Source: Pseudomonas sp. S31
GTDB taxonomy: Bacteria; Pseudomonadota; Gammaproteobacteria; Pseudomonadales; Pseudomonadaceae
Assembly: GCF_016648105.1 (NCBI RefSeq)
Contig: NZ_JACVVE010000008.1
Location: 62,001 to 126,000 of the forward strand
Length of the DNA stretch: 64,000 bases
Reading direction: 5' to 3'
The notes under the pieces were generated by a model. That model was not told where the DNA came from, ran no database searches, and saw nothing but the letters and a program-made list of their open reading frames with translations. This document shows positions 56,814-64,000 of this stretch, in pieces (within the stretch, counting starts at the first letter, position 1; each line of letters opens with the position of its first letter). The translations under genes and the position numbers were made by a program.

Positions 56814-57569
56814 ATGGAAAAGTCCAAGTTGGCGGCACCGTCCTCGGTGCCGCGTCACGTCGCGATCATCATGGATGGCAATAATCGCTGGGCGAAGAAG
56901 CGCCTTTTGCCCGGCGTTGCCGGGCACAAGGCCGGCGTCGATGCAGTGCGTGCGGTCATCGAGGTGTGCGCCGAGGCGGGGGTCGAGGTCCTGACCCTGT
57001 TCGCCTTCTCCAGCGAGAACTGGCAGCGCCCGGCCGAGGAGGTCGGTGCCTTGATGGAGCTGTTCTTCTCGGCCCTGCGTCGCGAGGCCAGGCGCCTCAA
57101 CGAGAACAGGATCAGCCTGCGCATCATTGGTGACCGTTCGCGCTTCCACCCTGAGCTGCAGGCCGCCATGCGCGAAGCCGAGGCACTGACCGCAGGCAAC
57201 AACCGCTTCATCCTGCAGATCGCCGCCAACTACGGTGGCCAGTGGGATATCGCCCAGGCCGCCCAGCGCCTGGCGCGTGAGGTCCAGGCGGGGCACCTGC
57301 GCCCGGATGACATCACCCCGGATTTGTTGCAGACCTGCCTGGCCACCGGCGAACTGCCGTTGCCGGACCTGTGCATCCGTACGGGCGGCGAGCATCGCAT
57401 CAGCAATTTCCTGCTGTGGCAACTGGCCTATGCCGAGCTGTATTTCTCCGACCTCTTCTGGCCGGACTTCAAACACGAGGCCATGCGCAACGCCCTGGCC
57501 GATTTCGCTTCGCGCCAGCGCCGCTTCGGTAAGACCAGCGAGCAGGTCGAGGCTGGAGCTCGTGCTTAA
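56814..57569 (+). CDS. uppS: Undecaprenyl diphosphate synthase (cis-prenyltransferase)
   Basis: 251 aa. The FPP-binding catalytic segment HVAIIMDGNNRWAKKR near the N-terminus holds the catalytic Asp, and SEHNRN-type residues appear later as IRTGGEHRISNFLLWQLAY. It makes the C55 lipid carrier for peptidoglycan and O-antigen. A weak ribosome site (AGG, then T run) precedes the ATG. The stop TAA shares its final base with the cdsA start. Confidence 0.97.
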   Translation: MEKSKLAAPSSVPRHVAIIMDGNNRWAKKRLLPGVAGHKAGVDAVRAVIEVCAEAGVEVLTLFAFSSENWQRPAEEVGALMELFFSALRREARRLNENRISLRIIGDRSRFHPELQAAMREAEALTAGNNRFILQIAANYGGQWDIAQAAQRLAREVQAGHLRPDDITPDLLQTCLATGELPLPDLCIRTGGEHRISNFLLWQLAYAELYFSDLFWPDFKHEAMRNALADFASRQRRFGKTSEQVEAGARA

Positions 57570-58384
57570 TGCTTAAACAACGCATCATTACCGCGCTGAT
57601 CCTGCTGCCGATCGCGATAGGTGGCTTCTTCCTGCTCAACGGTGGGGATTTTGCCCTCTTCATCGGTTTCGTGGTGACCCTGGGGGGCTGGGAATGGGCG
57701 CGTCTGGCCGGGCTGATGGCCCAGCCGCTGCGCATTGTCTACGCCGCCGTCGTCGCCGGGGCGCTGATGCTGCTGTATATCCTTCCGGAACTGGCGCCCT
57801 GGGTGCTGGGGGCATCGGTGATCTGGTGGGCGCTGGCGACCTGGCTGGTGCTGACCTTCCCGCGTACCAGCGAGCTCTGGGCCAGTGCTGCCTGCCGCTT
57901 GCTGATCGGCTTGCTGGTGCTGCTGCCGGCCTGGCAGGGCCTGGTGCTGCTCAAGCACTGGCCGCTGGGCAACTGGTTGATCCTGTCGGTCATGGTCCTG
58001 GTCTGGTCCGCCGATATCGGTGCCTACTTCTCCGGTCGCAAGTTCGGCAAGCGCAAGCTGGCGCCGCAGGTCAGCCCGGGCAAGAGCTGGGAGGGCGTAT
58101 ATGGCGGCCTGGCACTGAGCATGGTGATCACCCTGGTGGTCGGCCTGAACCGTGACTGGGGCTTCGGCCAGATCCTGCTGGGCCTGCTGGGCGCCGCGAT
58201 CGTGGTGGCGTCCTCGGTGGTGGGGGATCTCACCGAAAGCATGTTCAAGCGCCGCTCCGGCATCAAGGACAGCAGCAACCTGCTGCCTGGGCATGGTGGC
58301 GTCCTCGATCGCATCGACAGCCTGACTGCAGCCATTCCGGTGTTTGCGGTGCTGCTGTGGGCCGCCGAATGGGGTGTGATGTGA
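57569..58384 (+). CDS. cdsA: Phosphatidate cytidylyltransferase
   Basis: 271 aa with about eight TM helices. The C-terminal CdsA signature is intact: [20 protein letters not shown] followed by GVLDRIDS. It makes CDP-diacylglycerol from phosphatidate and CTP at the inner membrane, a step downstream of plsB, which is also in this window. The stop overlaps the dxr start (GTGA). Confidence 0.96.
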   Translation: MLKQRIITALILLPIAIGGFFLLNGGDFALFIGFVVTLGGWEWARLAGLMAQPLRIVYAAVVAGALMLLYILPELAPWVLGASVIWWALATWLVLTFPRTSELWASAACRLLIGLLVLLPAWQGLVLLKHWPLGNWLILSVMVLVWSADIGAYFSGRKFGKRKLAPQVSPGKSWEGVYGGLALSMVITLVVGLNRDWGFGQILLGLLGAAIVVASSVVGDLTESMFKRRSGIKDSSNLLPGHGGVLDRIDSLTAAIPVFAVLLWAAEWGVM

Positions 58385-59571
58385 GTGCGGTTCAGCGCAT
58401 CACCGTGCTCGGTGCCACCGGTTCGATCGGTCTCAGCACGCTGGACGTGATCGCCCGGCACCCCGATCGCTATGAAGTGTTCGCCCTGAGCGGCTACTCG
58501 CGCATCGACGAGTTGCTCGCCCTGTGCTTGCGCCATCGCCCGGCCTACGCCGTGGTGCCGGCCGCCGAACAGGCCGCGCGTCTGCGTGACGGCCTGGCCA
58601 CCGCCAACTGCGCCACCGAGGTGCTGGTTGGCGAGGCCGGGCTGTGCCAGGTGTCGGCGGCGGCCGAGGTGGACGCGGTGATGGCTGCCATCGTCGGCGC
58701 CGCTGGCCTGCGTCCGACCCTGGCGGCGGTGGAGGCCGGCAAGAAGGTATTGCTGGCCAACAAGGAATCCCTGGTGATGTCCGGCGCGCTGTTCATGGAT
58801 GCGGTGCGGCGCAGCGGCGCCGTGCTGTTGCCCATCGACAGCGAGCACAACGCGATCTTCCAGTGCCTGCCTGGCGACTACGCCCGTGGCCTGGGGCAGG
58901 TGGGCGTGCGCCGTATCCTGCTGACCGCTTCGGGCGGCCCGTTCCGCGAGACGCCGCAGGCCGCGCTAGCCGATGTAACGCCTGAGCAGGCTTGCGCCCA
59001 CCCCAACTGGTCCATGGGCCGGAAGATCTCGGTGGACTCGGCGAGCATGATGAACAAGGGCCTCGAACTGATCGAGGCGTGCTGGTTGTTCGATACCGCG
59101 CCGGCCAAGGTCGAGGTGGTGGTGCACCCGCAGAGCGTCATCCACTCGCTGGTCGACTACGTGGACGGTTCCGTGCTGGCCCAGTTGGGCAACCCGGACA
59201 TGCGCACGCCGATCGCCAATGCCCTGGCCTGGCCCGAACGCATCGACTCGGGGGTGGCCCCGCTCGACCTGTTCGCCATTGCCCGCCTGGATTTCCAGGC
59301 ACCCGACGAGCAGCGCTTTCCTTGTCTGCGCCTGGCACGGCAGGCTGCCGAGGCTGGCAACAGTGCCCCGGCCGTGCTCAATGCGGCCAACGAGATCGCC
59401 GTGGAGGCGTTTCTCCAGCGGCGTATCCGCTTCCCGGAAATCGCGGGTATGATCGAACAGGTGCTCGACCAGGAACCGGTGGTGACACTGCCTTCGCTCG
59501 ATGCGGTATTCGCCGCAGACCAGCGTGCCCGGGAGCTGTCCCGGGAATGGCTGAGGCGCCACGGCCGCTGA
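58381..59571 (+). CDS. dxr: 1-deoxy-D-xylulose 5-phosphate reductoisomerase
   Basis: 396 aa from a GTG at 58381, the only start that keeps the short [18 protein letters not shown]-terminus without running deep into cdsA. NADPH site [28 protein letters not shown], and the metal site [12 protein letters not shown]. It converts DXP to MEP, the first committed step of isoprenoid synthesis, which feeds the uppS reaction. Confidence 0.96.
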   Translation: MSAVQRITVLGATGSIGLSTLDVIARHPDRYEVFALSGYSRIDELLALCLRHRPAYAVVPAAEQAARLRDGLATANCATEVLVGEAGLCQVSAAAEVDAVMAAIVGAAGLRPTLAAVEAGKKVLLANKESLVMSGALFMDAVRRSGAVLLPIDSEHNAIFQCLPGDYARGLGQVGVRRILLTASGGPFRETPQAALADVTPEQACAHPNWSMGRKISVDSASMMNKGLELIEACWLFDTAPAKVEVVVHPQSVIHSLVDYVDGSVLAQLGNPDMRTPIANALAWPERIDSGVAPLDLFAIARLDFQAPDEQRFPCLRLARQAAEAGNSAPAVLNAANEIAVEAFLQRRIRFPEIAGMIEQVLDQEPVVTLPSLDAVFAADQRARELSREWLRRHGR

Positions 59572-59616
59572 TGCCGCCAGCCTCCAGGTTCCGCTGAACG
59601 TCATTCGGAGATAGAC

Positions 59617-60969
59617 ATGACTGCGCTCTACATGATTATCGGCACCCTGGTGGCCCTGGGTGTTCTGGTCACTTTCCACGAATTCGGCCACTTCTGGGTG
59701 GCGCGTCGCTGTGGCGTCAAGGTGCTGCGCTTCTCGGTCGGCTTCGGCACGCCGCTGCTGCGCTGGCACGACAAGCAGGGCACCGAGTTCGTCGTGGCGG
59801 CGATCCCGCTGGGCGGCTACGTGAAAATGCTCGATGAACGCGAGGGTGAAGTGCCGCCAGCCCTGGTCGAGCAGTCGTTCAACCGCAAATCGGTACGCCA
59901 GCGCATCGCCATCGTGGCGGCCGGCCCGATCGCCAACTTCCTCCTGGCGATTGTGTTCTTCTGGATCCTGGCCATGCTCGGCACCCAGCAGGTCCGCCCA
60001 GTGATCGGCGCGGTCGAGCCAGGCAGCCTGGCTGCCTCGGCCGGTCTGACGGCGGGCCAGGAAATCGTTTCCATTGATGGCGAACCGACCAGCGGTTGGT
60101 CAGCGGTGAATCTGCAACTGGTCCGCCGCCTGGGCGAGAGTGGCACTCTGCAAGTGGGCGTGCGCGATGACAGCGCCAGTGCTGAACGAAAATTGCAGAT
60201 CAAACTCGACGCCTGGCTCAAGGGTGCCGACGAGCCGGACCCGATCCAATCCCTGGGCCTGCGTCCATGGCGCCCGGCGATCGCCCCGGTGCTCGCCGAG
60301 ATCGCGCCAAAGAGCCCGGCTGCCGCCGCCGGGCTGCAAACCGGCGACAAGTTGCTGGCCCTCGACGGCGTGGCGATGAGTGACTGGCAGCAACTGGTGG
60401 ACGCCGTGCGCGCCCGTCCGGAAACAAAAGTGACATTGCGTGTCGAACGTGACGGTGCGCAGCTGGATGTGCCGGTCACCCTGGCGCGTCACGGTGAGGG
60501 CAAGGCCTCTGGCGGCTACCTGGGGGCAGGGGTGAAACCCGGGCAATGGCCGGCGAACATGCTTCGCGAGGTCAGCTATGGTCCGCTGGATGCGGTAGGT
60601 GAGGGCCTGTCGCGAACCTGGAACATGAGCGTGCTTACCCTGGAGTCGCTGAAGAAAATGCTGTTCGGGGAGCTCTCGGTAAAAAACTTGAGCGGACCGA
60701 TAACCATTGCTAAAGTGGCGGGCGCTTCAGCCCAGTCCGGCGTGGGGGATTTCCTGAATTTCCTGGCCTACCTGAGCATAAGCCTGGGGGTTCTTAACCT
60801 GCTGCCCATCCCCGTACTGGATGGGGGGCATTTGCTGTTTTACCTGGTCGAGTGGGCGCGCGGTCGTCCGCTGTCGGATCGGGTGCAAGGTTGGGGGGTC
60901 CAGATCGGTATCAGTTTGGTCGTAGGGGTGATGTTGCTCGCCCTGATCAACGATCTGGGTCGACTATAA
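59617..60969 (+). CDS. rseP: RseP, site-2 intramembrane zinc protease
   Basis: 450 aa. HEFGH zinc motif in the first TM helix (about 20-24), two PDZ domains (about 125-205 and 215-300), and the distal motif NLLPIPVLDGGHLLF holding the third ligand Asp. It cleaves anti-sigma factors: in pseudomonads MucA, freeing AlgU, so it links to the candidate AlgU promoter at 14244-14271. Inner membrane. A GGAG site lies ten bases before the ATG. Confidence 0.96.
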   Translation: MTALYMIIGTLVALGVLVTFHEFGHFWVARRCGVKVLRFSVGFGTPLLRWHDKQGTEFVVAAIPLGGYVKMLDEREGEVPPALVEQSFNRKSVRQRIAIVAAGPIANFLLAIVFFWILAMLGTQQVRPVIGAVEPGSLAASAGLTAGQEIVSIDGEPTSGWSAVNLQLVRRLGESGTLQVGVRDDSASAERKLQIKLDAWLKGADEPDPIQSLGLRPWRPAIAPVLAEIAPKSPAAAAGLQTGDKLLALDGVAMSDWQQLVDAVRARPETKVTLRVERDGAQLDVPVTLARHGEGKASGGYLGAGVKPGQWPANMLREVSYGPLDAVGEGLSRTWNMSVLTLESLKKMLFGELSVKNLSGPITIAKVAGASAQSGVGDFLNFLAYLSISLGVLNLLPIPVLDGGHLLFYLVEWARGRPLSDRVQGWGVQIGISLVVGVMLLALINDLGRL

Positions 60970-60987
60970 AAGCTTCGCTCAATTGCG

Positions 60988-61013
60988 AACCTGCCGCCTT
61001 TATGCGGCAGGTT
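60988..61013 (+). terminator. Hairpin between rseP and bamA
   Basis: AACCTGCCGC (60988-60997) and GCGGCAGGTT (61004-61013), a ten-base perfect stem with a six-base loop, then GTTTATT. Likely a partial terminator, leaving some read-through into bamA. Confidence 0.75.
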
Positions 61014-61043
61014 GTTTATTGCCAGTTGGAATAAAAGGACTTC

Positions 61044-63392
61044 ATGAAACGTCTGCTGCTAACTGCGGTCATGTCCGCACTGATGATCGCTGAAGTTCAC
61101 GCCGAGTCCTTCACCATCTCCGATATCCGAGTCAACGGCCTGCAGCGGGTGTCCGCCGGCAGCGTGTTCGGCGCCTTGCCCCTGAACGTGGGCGACCAGG
61201 CTGACGATCGGCGCCTGGTGGATTCGACCCGCTCGCTGTTCAAGACCGGGTTCTTCCAGGACATCCAGCTGGACCGTGACGGCGACGTCCTGATCATCAA
61301 CGTGGTCGAGCGCCCCTCGGTGTCGAGCATCGAGATCGAAGGCAACAAGGCGATCAGCACCGAAGACCTGATGAAAGGCCTGAAGCAATCGGGCCTGGCC
61401 GAAGGCGAGATCTTCCAGCGTGCCACCCTCGAAGGCGTGCGTAACGAACTGCAGCGCCAGTACGTGGCCCAGGGCCGCTACTCGGCCGAGGTCGACGCCG
61501 AGGTCGTGCCGCAGCCGCGCAACCGCGTCGCGTTGAAGATCAAGATCAACGAAGGCACCGTCGCTGCCATCCAGCACATCAACATCGTCGGCAACAACGT
61601 GTTCGACGACGATACCCTGGGCCAGCTGTTCGAACTGCACACCACCAACTGGCTGTCGTTCTTCAAGAACGACGACAAGTATGCCCGCGAGAAACTTTCC
61701 GGTGACCTGGAGCGCCTGCGTTCCTACTACCTGGACCGCGGCTACATCAACATGGACATCACCTCCACCCAGGTGTCCATCACCCCGGACAAGAAGCACG
61801 TCTACATCACCGTCAACATCAACGAGGGCGAGAAGTACACCGTCCGCGACGTGAAGCTGTCCGGTGACCTCAAGGTGCCGGAAGACCAGGTCAAGTCGCT
61901 GCTGCTGGTGCAGCCGGGCCAGGTATTCTCGCGCAAGGTGATGACCTCGACTTCCGACCTGATCACCCGCCGCCTGGGTAACGAAGGCTATACCTTCGCC
62001 AACGTAAACGGCGTGCCGCAGGCCAACGACGAAGACCACACCGTGGACATCATGTTCGTGGTCGATCCGGGCAAGCGTGCCTACGTCAACCGCATCAACT
62101 ACCGCGGCAACACCAAGACCGAAGACGAAGTGCTGCGTCGCGAAATGCGCCAGATGGAAGGCGGCTGGGCTTCGACCTACCTGATCGACCAGTCCAAGAC
62201 CCGCCTCGAGCGCCTGGGCTTCTTCAAGGAAGCCAACGTCGAGACGCCGCCGGTGCCAGGCACCGACGACCAGGTCGACGTCAACTACGCCGTCGAAGAG
62301 CAGGCTTCCGGTTCGATCACCGCCAGCGTCGGTTTCGCCCAGAGCGCCGGCCTGATCCTCGGTGGCTCGATCAGCCAGAGCAACTTCCTCGGTACCGGTA
62401 ACAAGGTATCCATCGGCCTGACCCGTTCGGAATACCAGACCCGCTACAACTTCGGCTTCGTTGACCCCTACTTCACCGCCGACGGCGTGAGCCTGGGCTA
62501 CAACGCCTTCTACCGCAGCACCGACTACGACGACCTCGACGTCGACGTGGCCAGCTATGCGGTGGACAGCCTCGGTGCCGGCGTCAGCCTGGGTTACCCG
62601 ATCAGCGAAACCTCGCGCCTGACCTACGGCCTGAGCGTGCAGCAGGACAAGATCAAGACCGGTAAGTACACCGTCGACGAGATCTTCGACTTCCTCGAAG
62701 AAGAAGGTGACAACTTCCTGAACTTCAAGGCATCGATCGGCTGGTCCGAATCCACCTTGAACAAAGGCGTACTGGCGACCCGTGGTCACTCCCAGAGCTT
62801 GACCCTGGAATCGACCATTCCAGGCAGCGACCTGTCGTTCTACAAGCTCGACTACCGCGGTCAGCTGTTCCAGCCGATCAACAACGACTACACCCTGCGC
62901 CTGCACACCGAGCTGGGCTATGGTGATGGCTTCGGTGGTACTTCCGGCCTGCCGTTCTACGAGAACTACTACGCGGGTGGCTTCAACTCCGTACGTGGCT
63001 TCAAGGACAGCAGCCTGGGTCCGCGCAGTACGCCGAGCGACGGCACTCGTAACGGAACCGTTCGTGACCCGGATCAGGATCCATTGCCGTTCGGTGGCAA
63101 CGTGCTGGTACAAGGCGGTGTCGAGCTGCTGTTCCCACTGCCGTTCGTCAAGGACCAGCGTTCGCTGCGCACCTCCGTGTTCTGGGACGTGGGTAACGTC
63201 TTCGACACCAATTGCGGCAGCAAGCCGGACTGCGCGAAGGTCGGTTTCTCGGACATGGCCAGCTCGGTCGGCCTGGGCGTCACCTGGATCACCGCACTCG
63301 GCCCGCTGAGCTTCAGCCTGGCGATGCCGATCAAGAAGCCGGACGACGCCGATACCCAGGTGTTCCAATTCTCTCTGGGCCAGACCTTCTAA
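61044..63392 (+). CDS. bamA: BamA, outer-membrane protein assembly factor
   Basis: 782 aa. Signal peptide to about VHA/ES, five POTRA domains (about 20-415: FTISDIRVNGLQRVS is the first), and a C-terminal 16-strand barrel with the conserved VRGF-type loop (FNSVRGFKDSSLGPR). The end FQFSLGQTF carries the C-terminal Phe of barrel proteins. It inserts outer-membrane proteins. AAAAGGAC precedes the ATG. Confidence 0.97.
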   Translation: MKRLLLTAVMSALMIAEVHAESFTISDIRVNGLQRVSAGSVFGALPLNVGDQADDRRLVDSTRSLFKTGFFQDIQLDRDGDVLIINVVERPSVSSIEIEGNKAISTEDLMKGLKQSGLAEGEIFQRATLEGVRNELQRQYVAQGRYSAEVDAEVVPQPRNRVALKIKINEGTVAAIQHINIVGNNVFDDDTLGQLFELHTTNWLSFFKNDDKYAREKLSGDLERLRSYYLDRGYINMDITSTQVSITPDKKHVYITVNINEGEKYTVRDVKLSGDLKVPEDQVKSLLLVQPGQVFSRKVMTSTSDLITRRLGNEGYTFANVNGVPQANDEDHTVDIMFVVDPGKRAYVNRINYRGNTKTEDEVLRREMRQMEGGWASTYLIDQSKTRLERLGFFKEANVETPPVPGTDDQVDVNYAVEEQASGSITASVGFAQSAGLILGGSISQSNFLGTGNKVSIGLTRSEYQTRYNFGFVDPYFTADGVSLGYNAFYRSTDYDDLDVDVASYAVDSLGAGVSLGYPISETSRLTYGLSVQQDKIKTGKYTVDEIFDFLEEEGDNFLNFKASIGWSESTLNKGVLATRGHSQSLTLESTIPGSDLSFYKLDYRGQLFQPINNDYTLRLHTELGYGDGFGGTSGLPFYENYYAGGFNSVRGFKDSSLGPRSTPSDGTRNGTVRDPDQDPLPFGGNVLVQGGVELLFPLPFVKDQRSLRTSVFWDVGNVFDTNCGSKPDCAKVGFSDMASSVGLGVTWITALGPLSFSLAMPIKKPDDADTQVFQFSLGQTF

Positions 63393-63434
63393 GGTCGGCC
63401 CTCGCTCAAACAACGGTTTATCCAGGAGTGCATC

Positions 63435-63938
63435 GTGCGTAAGTTGACCAAACTGGCCTTCGTGGCCGCGGCGCTGGTCGCCACCCCGGCTTTCGCTGAA
63501 ATGAAGGTAGCCGTGCTGAACTATCAGATGGCCCTGCTCGAATCGGACGCGGCGAAGAAGTACGCTGTCGATGCCGAGAAGAAGTTCGGCCCGCAGTTGA
63601 CCAAGCTCAAGACCCTGGAAAGCAGCGCCAAAGGCATCCAGGACCGCCTGCTCAAAGGTGGCGACAAGATGCAGCAGCAGGAGCGTGAGCGCCTGGAGCT
63701 GGAATTCAAGCAAAAGGCCCGCGACTTCCAGTTCCAGTCCAAGGAACTGAACGAAGCCAAGGCCGTTGCCGACCGTGACATGCTCAAGCAGCTCAAGCCT
63801 AAGCTCGATGGCGCTGTCGAGGAAGTCATCAAGAAGGGCGGTTTCGACCTGGTTCTCGAGCGCGGTGCGGTCATCGATGTCAAACCTCAGTACGACATCA
63901 CCCGCCAAGTCATCGAGCGCATGAACCAAGCGCGTTGA
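63435..63938 (+). CDS. skp: Skp/OmpH periplasmic chaperone
   Basis: 167 aa from a GTG at 63435, with CAGGAG nine bases before it. Signal peptide RKLTKLAFVAAALVATPAFA, then the Skp pattern MKVAVLNYQMALLESDAAKK, a long helical hairpin rich in Lys, Gln and Glu, and a C-terminal trimer-forming strand region. It holds unfolded outer-membrane proteins between Sec and BamA. Same order as in other gammaproteobacteria (bamA-skp-lpxD). Confidence 0.95.
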   Translation: MRKLTKLAFVAAALVATPAFAEMKVAVLNYQMALLESDAAKKYAVDAEKKFGPQLTKLKTLESSAKGIQDRLLKGGDKMQQQERERLELEFKQKARDFQFQSKELNEAKAVADRDMLKQLKPKLDGAVEEVIKKGGFDLVLERGAVIDVKPQYDITRQVIERMNQAR

Positions 63939-63940
63939 TA

Positions 63941-64000
63941 TGACCGTGACCATGACACTCGGCCAGTTGGCCGAGGCCCTCGGCGCCACCCTCCAGGGCG
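63941..64000 (+). CDS. lpxD: LpxD, N-terminal fragment (cut by window end)
   Basis: Twenty codons (MTVTMTLGQLAEALGATLQG) are visible before the window ends, two bases after skp. This is the typical LpxD N-terminus; LpxD adds the second acyl chain to UDP-GlcN in lipid A synthesis. ATG 63953 is another possible start. Confidence 0.85.

Noticed and set aside
61059..63989. 976-codon minus-strand frame opposite bamA and skp
   Set aside because: Composition is low-complexity Val/Asp/Gln and no start context; BamA and Skp are certain.

Overview
The window is a GC-rich, densely coded chromosomal segment from a Pseudomonas of the P. putida group. This rests on the gene order (wsp cluster, prfB-lysS, ppc-adk-tsaB, mexL-mexJK-like genes, plsB, dapE/ndvB, csdA/csdE/tcdA, dapD, graTA, dapC-glnD-map, then rpsB-tsf-pyrH-frr-uppS-cdsA-dxr-rseP-bamA-skp-lpxD) and on scattered REP-type inverted repeats of the GCGGG...CTCCTACAGG kind. 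I place it by recognising proteins and synteny, not by a search. No tRNA, rRNA, insertion sequence or CRISPR array was seen.

Layout. 1-5141: the 3' half of a Wsp surface-sensing operon (end of wspC, then wspD, wspE, wspF and the diguanylate cyclase wspR), in which most stops and starts overlap. 5272-7963: prfB with its programmed +1 frameshift, and lysS. 8149-12089: a TetR regulator, a lipoprotein, and a three-gene run containing a QEGLA/DUF1704 putative metallopeptidase, a lipoprotein hydrolase and a small membrane protein. 12178-12727: a RelBE/StbDE-like toxin-antitoxin pair. 12871-14120: a DUF4398 lipoprotein plus an LptF-like OmpA protein, behind a candidate AlgU (extracytoplasmic sigma) promoter. 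14394-23550: ppc, adk, tsaB, several small or poorly known genes, and rsmJ. 23540-28522: a divergent TetR/RND efflux locus matching mexL-mexJK, with a clear operator-like palindrome between the two directions.

28658-35117: DUF4197 gene, YbaY-like lipoprotein, plsB, a cold-shock gene, a small conserved gene, rlmA and dapE. 35295-39051: a three-gene chaperone-usher operon (DUF1120 subunit, chaperone, usher) between dapE and ndvB, the most accessory-looking stretch. 39064-45791: ndvB (GH17-GT2 beta-glucan enzyme), tcdA facing csdA-csdE (the CSD sulfur/t6A-cyclization group), dapD and an ArsC-like gene. 45906-46492: graT-graA, a HigBA-type toxin-antitoxin pair with a readable promoter and operator. 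46738-53209: a CPA1 Na+/H+ antiporter, dapC, glnD and map. 53535-64000: translation factors, UMP kinase, isoprenoid/phospholipid genes and the outer-membrane biogenesis genes, cut off inside lpxD.

The segment is mostly core housekeeping: lysine/peptidoglycan precursor synthesis (dapC, dapD, dapE), translation (prfB, lysS, rpsB, tsf, frr, map, rsmJ, rlmA, tsaB, tcdA) and envelope assembly (plsB, cdsA, uppS, rseP, bamA, skp, lpxD). Two toxin-antitoxin pairs, an efflux pump and a fimbrial operon are set into it. The items most worth following up are the QEGLA operon, the minimal DUF1120 chaperone-usher operon, the duplicated-repeat protein at 22050-22670, and the regulatory palindromes at 14307-14325, 24300-24315 and 46503-46521.
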